This document shows, one piece after another, positions 60,614-64,000 of a stretch of 64,000 nt of DNA. Source of the stretch: Mycolicibacterium psychrotolerans. Lineage in GTDB: Bacteria; Actinomycetota; Actinomycetes; Mycobacteriales; Mycobacteriaceae. How positions within the stretch are numbered: the stretch's first letter is position 1; the number at the start of each line of letters is the position of its first letter. Position numbers and translations under genes: made by a program. The stretch spans positions 4,216,001 to 4,280,000 of the forward strand of contig NZ_AP022574.1 in assembly GCF_010729305.1 (NCBI RefSeq), in the 5' to 3' direction. The notes under the pieces are model-generated. The model was not told where the DNA came from, did no database searches, and was given only the letters and a program-made list of their open reading frames with translations.

Positions 60614-61368
60614 AGGCACCCGTGGCAGTAGTGGTGGCAGTAGTGGCGGCCGCCCTTGTCTGCGGGGGTTGCTCGTCGTCGCCGCCGTCGGCCGGCGACC
60701 GACTCACGGTGTTCGCCGCGGCGTCGCTGAAGTCGACGTTCACCGACCTGGGGGCGCGATTCGAGAAGGACAACCCCGGCACGACGGTCACGTTCAGCTT
60801 CGCCGGCTCATCGGAGCTCGCCACGCAGCTCACCCAGGGCGCACCCGCAGACGTGTTCGCCTCCGCGGACACGGCGAACATGACCAAGGCGGTCGACGAC
60901 GGCCTGGTATCCGGCGATCCCGTCGCGTTCGCGACGAACACGCTCACCATCGTCACACCGCCGGGAAACCCCAGCGGCATCGCGACATTCGCCGACCTCG
61001 CCCGTCCCGGCATCCAGGTGGTGACCTGCGCGCCCCAGGTGCCGTGCGGTGCCGCGGCCGACAGGGTCGAGAAGGCCACGGGGGTCTCCCTCGCCCCGGT
61101 CAGCGAGGAATCCTCGGTCACCGACGTCCTGGGCAAGATCACCTCCGGGCAGGCCGATGCCGGGCTGGTGTACGTGACCGACGCCGCGAACGCCGGTGAC
61201 AAGGTCACCGAGATCGCCTTCCCCGAGGCGCGCCGGGCCGTGAACGTGTACCCCATCGCCGTCCTGAACCAGGCCCGGTCCCGCCCGGCCGCACAGCGTT
61301 TCGTCGATCTCATCACCGGACCCCAGGGTCGCGACGTGCTCGCCGCCGCAGGTTTCGCCGAACCGTGA
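60610..61368 (+). CDS. modA: Molybdate-binding lipoprotein
   Basis: 252 residues with a short signal peptide ending in a lipobox (VCGGC). The mature part has the ModA motifs FAAASLKSTFTDLG, FSFAGSSELATQLTQGAPADVFASAD and GLVYVTDA. Captures molybdate (or tungstate) outside the membrane. GTG starts and stops overlap both neighbours. Confidence 0.94.
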   Translation: MKAPVAVVVAVVAAALVCGGCSSSPPSAGDRLTVFAAASLKSTFTDLGARFEKDNPGTTVTFSFAGSSELATQLTQGAPADVFASADTANMTKAVDDGLVSGDPVAFATNTLTIVTPPGNPSGIATFADLARPGIQVVTCAPQVPCGAAADRVEKATGVSLAPVSEESSVTDVLGKITSGQADAGLVYVTDAANAGDKVTEIAFPEARRAVNVYPIAVLNQARSRPAAQRFVDLITGPQGRDVLAAAGFAEP

Positions 61369-62180
61369 CCGCCCGGCCGCGCGAGGGTGGCGCCGTGCCC
61401 GTCGGCCTGCCCGCCTGGATCTACCTGCCCGCCGGAATCGGTGCCCTGTTCGTGGTGGTACCGCTCGTCGCGATCGTCGTGCGGATCGACTGGCCGCACT
61501 TCCTCCCGCTCGTCACCTCCGAATCCGCCCGCGCGGCACTGACTCTGAGCATCAAGACCGCCGCGGCGAGCACGACACTGTGCGTGGCGGTCGGCGCCCC
61601 GATGGCGCTTGCGCTGGCACGCGGCCGGTTCCCCGGCCGCTCGATCGTCCGCGCGCTGGTGCTGCTGCCGCTCGTGCTGCCGCCGGTGGTGGGCGGCATT
61701 GCGCTGCTCTACACGTTCGGGCGACAGGGTCTGCTGGGCCACCAACTCGACGTCCTCGGTGTCCGGGTCGCCTTCTCCACCACCGCGGTGGTGCTGGCTC
61801 AAGCGTTCGTGTCGTTGCCGTTCCTGGTGGTGAGCCTCGAAGGCGCACTGCGTTCCGCCGGATCGGGCTACGAACACGTCGCCGCCACGCTGGGAGCCCG
61901 GCCAACGACCGTTGTGCGAACAGTCACCCTGCCACTGGTGTGGCCCGGCCTGATATCCGGCGCGGTGCTGGCCTTCGCGCGGTCCCTGGGCGAGTTCGGC
62001 GCGACGCTGACCTTCGCCGGCTCGCTGCAGGGTGTCACCCGAACCCTGCCGCTGGAGATCTATCTGCAGCGGGAGACCGATGCGGACGCCGCGGTGGCGT
62101 TGTCGCTGCTGCTGATCGCCGTCGCCGCGGTGATCGTCGTCGCCTCCGCCGGCCGACGCCTGGCGGGAGCGCTGCCGTGA
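61365..62180 (+). CDS. modB: Molybdate ABC permease
   Basis: 271 residues, five to six membrane helices; the EAA-type loop is EHVAATLGARPTTVVRTVTLPLVWPG, followed by the conserved SLGEFGATLTFAG. Forms the channel for ModA-delivered molybdate. GTG start overlaps modA (GTGA) and stop overlaps modC (GTGA). Confidence 0.94.
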   Translation: MTARPREGGAVPVGLPAWIYLPAGIGALFVVVPLVAIVVRIDWPHFLPLVTSESARAALTLSIKTAAASTTLCVAVGAPMALALARGRFPGRSIVRALVLLPLVLPPVVGGIALLYTFGRQGLLGHQLDVLGVRVAFSTTAVVLAQAFVSLPFLVVSLEGALRSAGSGYEHVAATLGARPTTVVRTVTLPLVWPGLISGAVLAFARSLGEFGATLTFAGSLQGVTRTLPLEIYLQRETDADAAVALSLLLIAVAAVIVVASAGRRLAGALP

Positions 62181-63259
62181 GCAGCGTGCACGTGGCCGCC
62201 CGGCTCCGGCAGCGCGCAATCGACGTCGACATCGCGGTCGAGGACGGCCAGGTGCTGGCCGTCCTGGGTCCCAACGGGGTCGGCAAATCCACGCTGCTGC
62301 AGATCGTCGCCGGGCTCGTGCGACCCGACAGCGGCCGTGTCCAGATCGGCGACGACATCGTGACGGACACGCACACAGGTGCTTTCGTACCCGCGCACGC
62401 TCGCGGGGTGGCCCTGCTCGCCCAGCAGGCGATGCTCTTCCCACACCTGAGCGTGGGCGCGAACGTCGCCTATGCGCCGCGCTGCCGGGGACTGTCCCGC
62501 GCCGCGGCGCGCGAGCAGGCCCGGCGCTGGCTCGACGCCGTCGGCGCGAGCGAACTGGCCGGGCGCCGGCCAGCGCAGCTGTCAGGCGGCCAAGCCCAGC
62601 GGGTGGCGGTGGCGCGGGCGTTGGCCGCCGAGCCCCGGGTACTGCTCCTCGACGAGCCGTTCGCCGCCCTGGACGTGACCGCCGCGCCCGCGCTGCGGCG
62701 GCTGCTGCGCGATCTTCTCCGGGACCGGTCCCGGACGGCGATCGTCGTCACCCACGACATGCTCGACGCGCTCGCCCTCGCGGACACCGCCGTCATCCTC
62801 GAGGGCGGGCGCGTCGCGGAACGCGGACCCGTCCGCTCCGTGCTGAGCGCACCGCGCAGCGACTTCGGTGCGCGCATCGCCGGAGTCAATCTGATCTCCG
62901 GTGTGATCTCCGAGCGGGGATCGCTACGGACCCCGTGGGGTGCGGACATCTCGGGACTGGGTGACGCGGAGCCCGGTGTCGCAGCCGTCGCCCTGTTCCG
63001 TCCGAGCGCCGTCGCCGTCCACCTCGAGCCGCCTCACGGGAGCCCGCGCAACGTCCTCGCCGTGACCCTCGCCGACGTCGACGTGCGGGGACCGGTCGTG
63101 CGTGTGCGCGGCGGCGAACTACCGGATGGAGCGTCGGGGCTGGCCGCCGACGTCAGCGCCGCGGCGGCGGTCGATCTGGGCCTCGAGCCGGGCCGCACGG
63201 TGTACTTCGCGATCAAGGCGCAGGAGGTGGGGCTGCACCCCGCGCACGGTATGCGCTAG
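62177..63259 (+). CDS. modC: Molybdate ABC ATPase
   Basis: 360 residues. Walker A LGPNGVGKST, Q-loop LAQQAMLFPHL, signature LSGGQAQR, Walker B LLLDEPFAALD, H-loop VTHD, then a C-terminal Mop/TOBE domain (NVLAVTLADVDVRGPVVRV...) that would sense intracellular molybdate and inhibit transport. Last gene of the operon. Confidence 0.94.
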   Translation: MSSVHVAARLRQRAIDVDIAVEDGQVLAVLGPNGVGKSTLLQIVAGLVRPDSGRVQIGDDIVTDTHTGAFVPAHARGVALLAQQAMLFPHLSVGANVAYAPRCRGLSRAAAREQARRWLDAVGASELAGRRPAQLSGGQAQRVAVARALAAEPRVLLLDEPFAALDVTAAPALRRLLRDLLRDRSRTAIVVTHDMLDALALADTAVILEGGRVAERGPVRSVLSAPRSDFGARIAGVNLISGVISERGSLRTPWGADISGLGDAEPGVAAVALFRPSAVAVHLEPPHGSPRNVLAVTLADVDVRGPVVRVRGGELPDGASGLAADVSAAAAVDLGLEPGRTVYFAIKAQEVGLHPAHGMR

Positions 63260-63349
63260 CGTCAATAACTGCGCTACGGCTACTCCCGTCATTTGCTGAC
63301 AGAGCACCGCGGAGCACGGAATAGTAAGTGGCATGGGAGTGTCGTGGGC

Positions 63350-64000
63350 ATGGGCCGGTATCCGCGGCAGGTGGTCGCGCTGGTGGCCGCGCCGCTGGGG
63401 CTGGTGCTCGCCCTGACGGCGCTGCTCGGCGCGGCCGGCGACCATCCGGCTGTGCGCATCATCGACGACCTGGTGAACTTCGGCTTGCTGGCCTACGCCA
63501 CCGTCTGCGCCGCGCTGGCCGCCAGAGCGGCGCTCGCCCGGCTGCAACGGGCCTGGGTGCTGATGACGGCAGCCTTGGCCGCATGGGCGGTCGGTGACCT
63601 CATCTGGCTGCTGTACGAGCTGATCCTTCGGCAGGAAGCGCCGGTGCCGTCGGCGGCGGACGCTTTCTACATCGTCTTCGCGCTACTGGCCGTCGCGGCG
63701 ATGACGCAGTTCGTCAGCGAGCCGATGCGCCAGTCGCGGCTGCGCATCGCCCTGGACGGCGTCACGGTGGGCTTGTGCCTGTTTCTGCTGGCCTGGATCC
63801 TCGCCCTGCACACCGTGTACGACGCGTACCGCGACGACCGCACCGCGCTGATCGTCACGCTTCTCTACCCCGCCGCCGACCTGACGATGCTCACCATCGC
63901 CGTGATGACGCTGCTGCGCGCCGACGCCCGCCAGCGGGTGGTGCTGACAGTGCTCAGCGCGGCGATCGCGGTGATGGCGGTCGCGGACAGCACCTACGCC
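63350..64000 (+). CDS. Polytopic membrane protein, N-terminal part (3' end outside window)
   Basis: The frame is open from ATG 63350 to the end of the window (217 codons). It shows six or seven hydrophobic helices; the loop PSAADAFYIVFALLAVAAM resembles the membrane module that precedes GGDEF/EAL domains in actinobacterial cyclic-di-GMP proteins. A diguanylate cyclase/phosphodiesterase is therefore a fair guess, but no catalytic domain is in view. Ninety bases after modC, in the same direction. Confidence 0.7.
   Translation, partial: MGRYPRQVVALVAAPLGLVLALTALLGAAGDHPAVRIIDDLVNFGLLAYATVCAALAARAALARLQRAWVLMTAALAAWAVGDLIWLLYELILRQEAPVPSAADAFYIVFALLAVAAMTQFVSEPMRQSRLRIALDGVTVGLCLFLLAWILALHTVYDAYRDDRTALIVTLLYPAADLTMLTIAVMTLLRADARQRVVLTVLSAAIAVMAVADSTYA

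Overview
The window looks like the chromosome of a fast-growing environmental mycobacterium (Mycolicibacterium type). It is GC-rich, uses many GTG starts and 4-nt GTGA gene overlaps, and carries mycobacterial marker genes: PimA/PatA/PIP synthase for phosphatidylinositol mannosides, DevR/DosR, a FadD9-type carboxylic acid reductase and a LpqY/SugABC-like importer. From memory, the gene order between about 4 and 40 kb follows M. tuberculosis H37Rv from Rv2583c (relA) to Rv2614c (thrS), with insertions. No rRNA, tRNA, insertion sequence, phage or CRISPR array was seen.

Layout. 0-4 kb: end of an ATP-grasp enzyme, a serine hydrolase, a C45-type Ntn hydrolase behind a tandem operator, and a tiny HTH-like protein. 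4-12.3 kb (minus strand): yajC-secD-secF, a peptide-binding lipoprotein, apt and relA, joining Sec export to purine salvage and the stringent response. 12.5-19 kb (plus): gabT-patD (putrescine/GABA breakdown) and a carboxylic acid reductase broken by a frameshift. 19-25.4 kb (minus): membrane and hydrolase genes, ruvC-ruvA-ruvB, a permease/thioredoxin-like pair and a TetR gene. 25.5-27.4 kb: two TetR-controlled units with clear palindromic operators. 27.4-40.2 kb: yebC, an acyl-CoA dehydrogenase, an NCS1-type permease with a C-terminal Cys/His module, pdxT-tesB-pdxS (vitamin B6), and the thrS-HIT-pgsA-patA-pimA-Nudix operon. 40.2-43.6 kb: thioesterase, aldo/keto reductase, UPF0548 and GAF-ANTAR genes.

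43.6-47.4 kb: one 1259-residue secreted protein made mostly of 19-residue Pro/Ala/Gly/Val repeats (57-bp DNA periods). 48-51.6 kb: a dormancy cluster (Acg-type nitroreductase, universal stress protein, DevR, second nitroreductase) that lacks the expected devS. 51.6-59 kb: an alpha-glucosidase facing a four-gene sugar ABC importer, followed by a DUF4032 kinase-like protein. 59-63.3 kb: a MEDS/ATPase sensor gene divergent from a molybdate operon (HTH-Mop regulator, modA, modB, modC) whose Shine-Dalgarno lies in an inverted repeat. The window ends inside a polytopic membrane protein.

The best candidates for something undescribed are the giant repeat protein, the kinase-like protein tied to the second sugar importer, the permease with a Cys/His tail, the kinase-less devR locus, and several unassigned operators.
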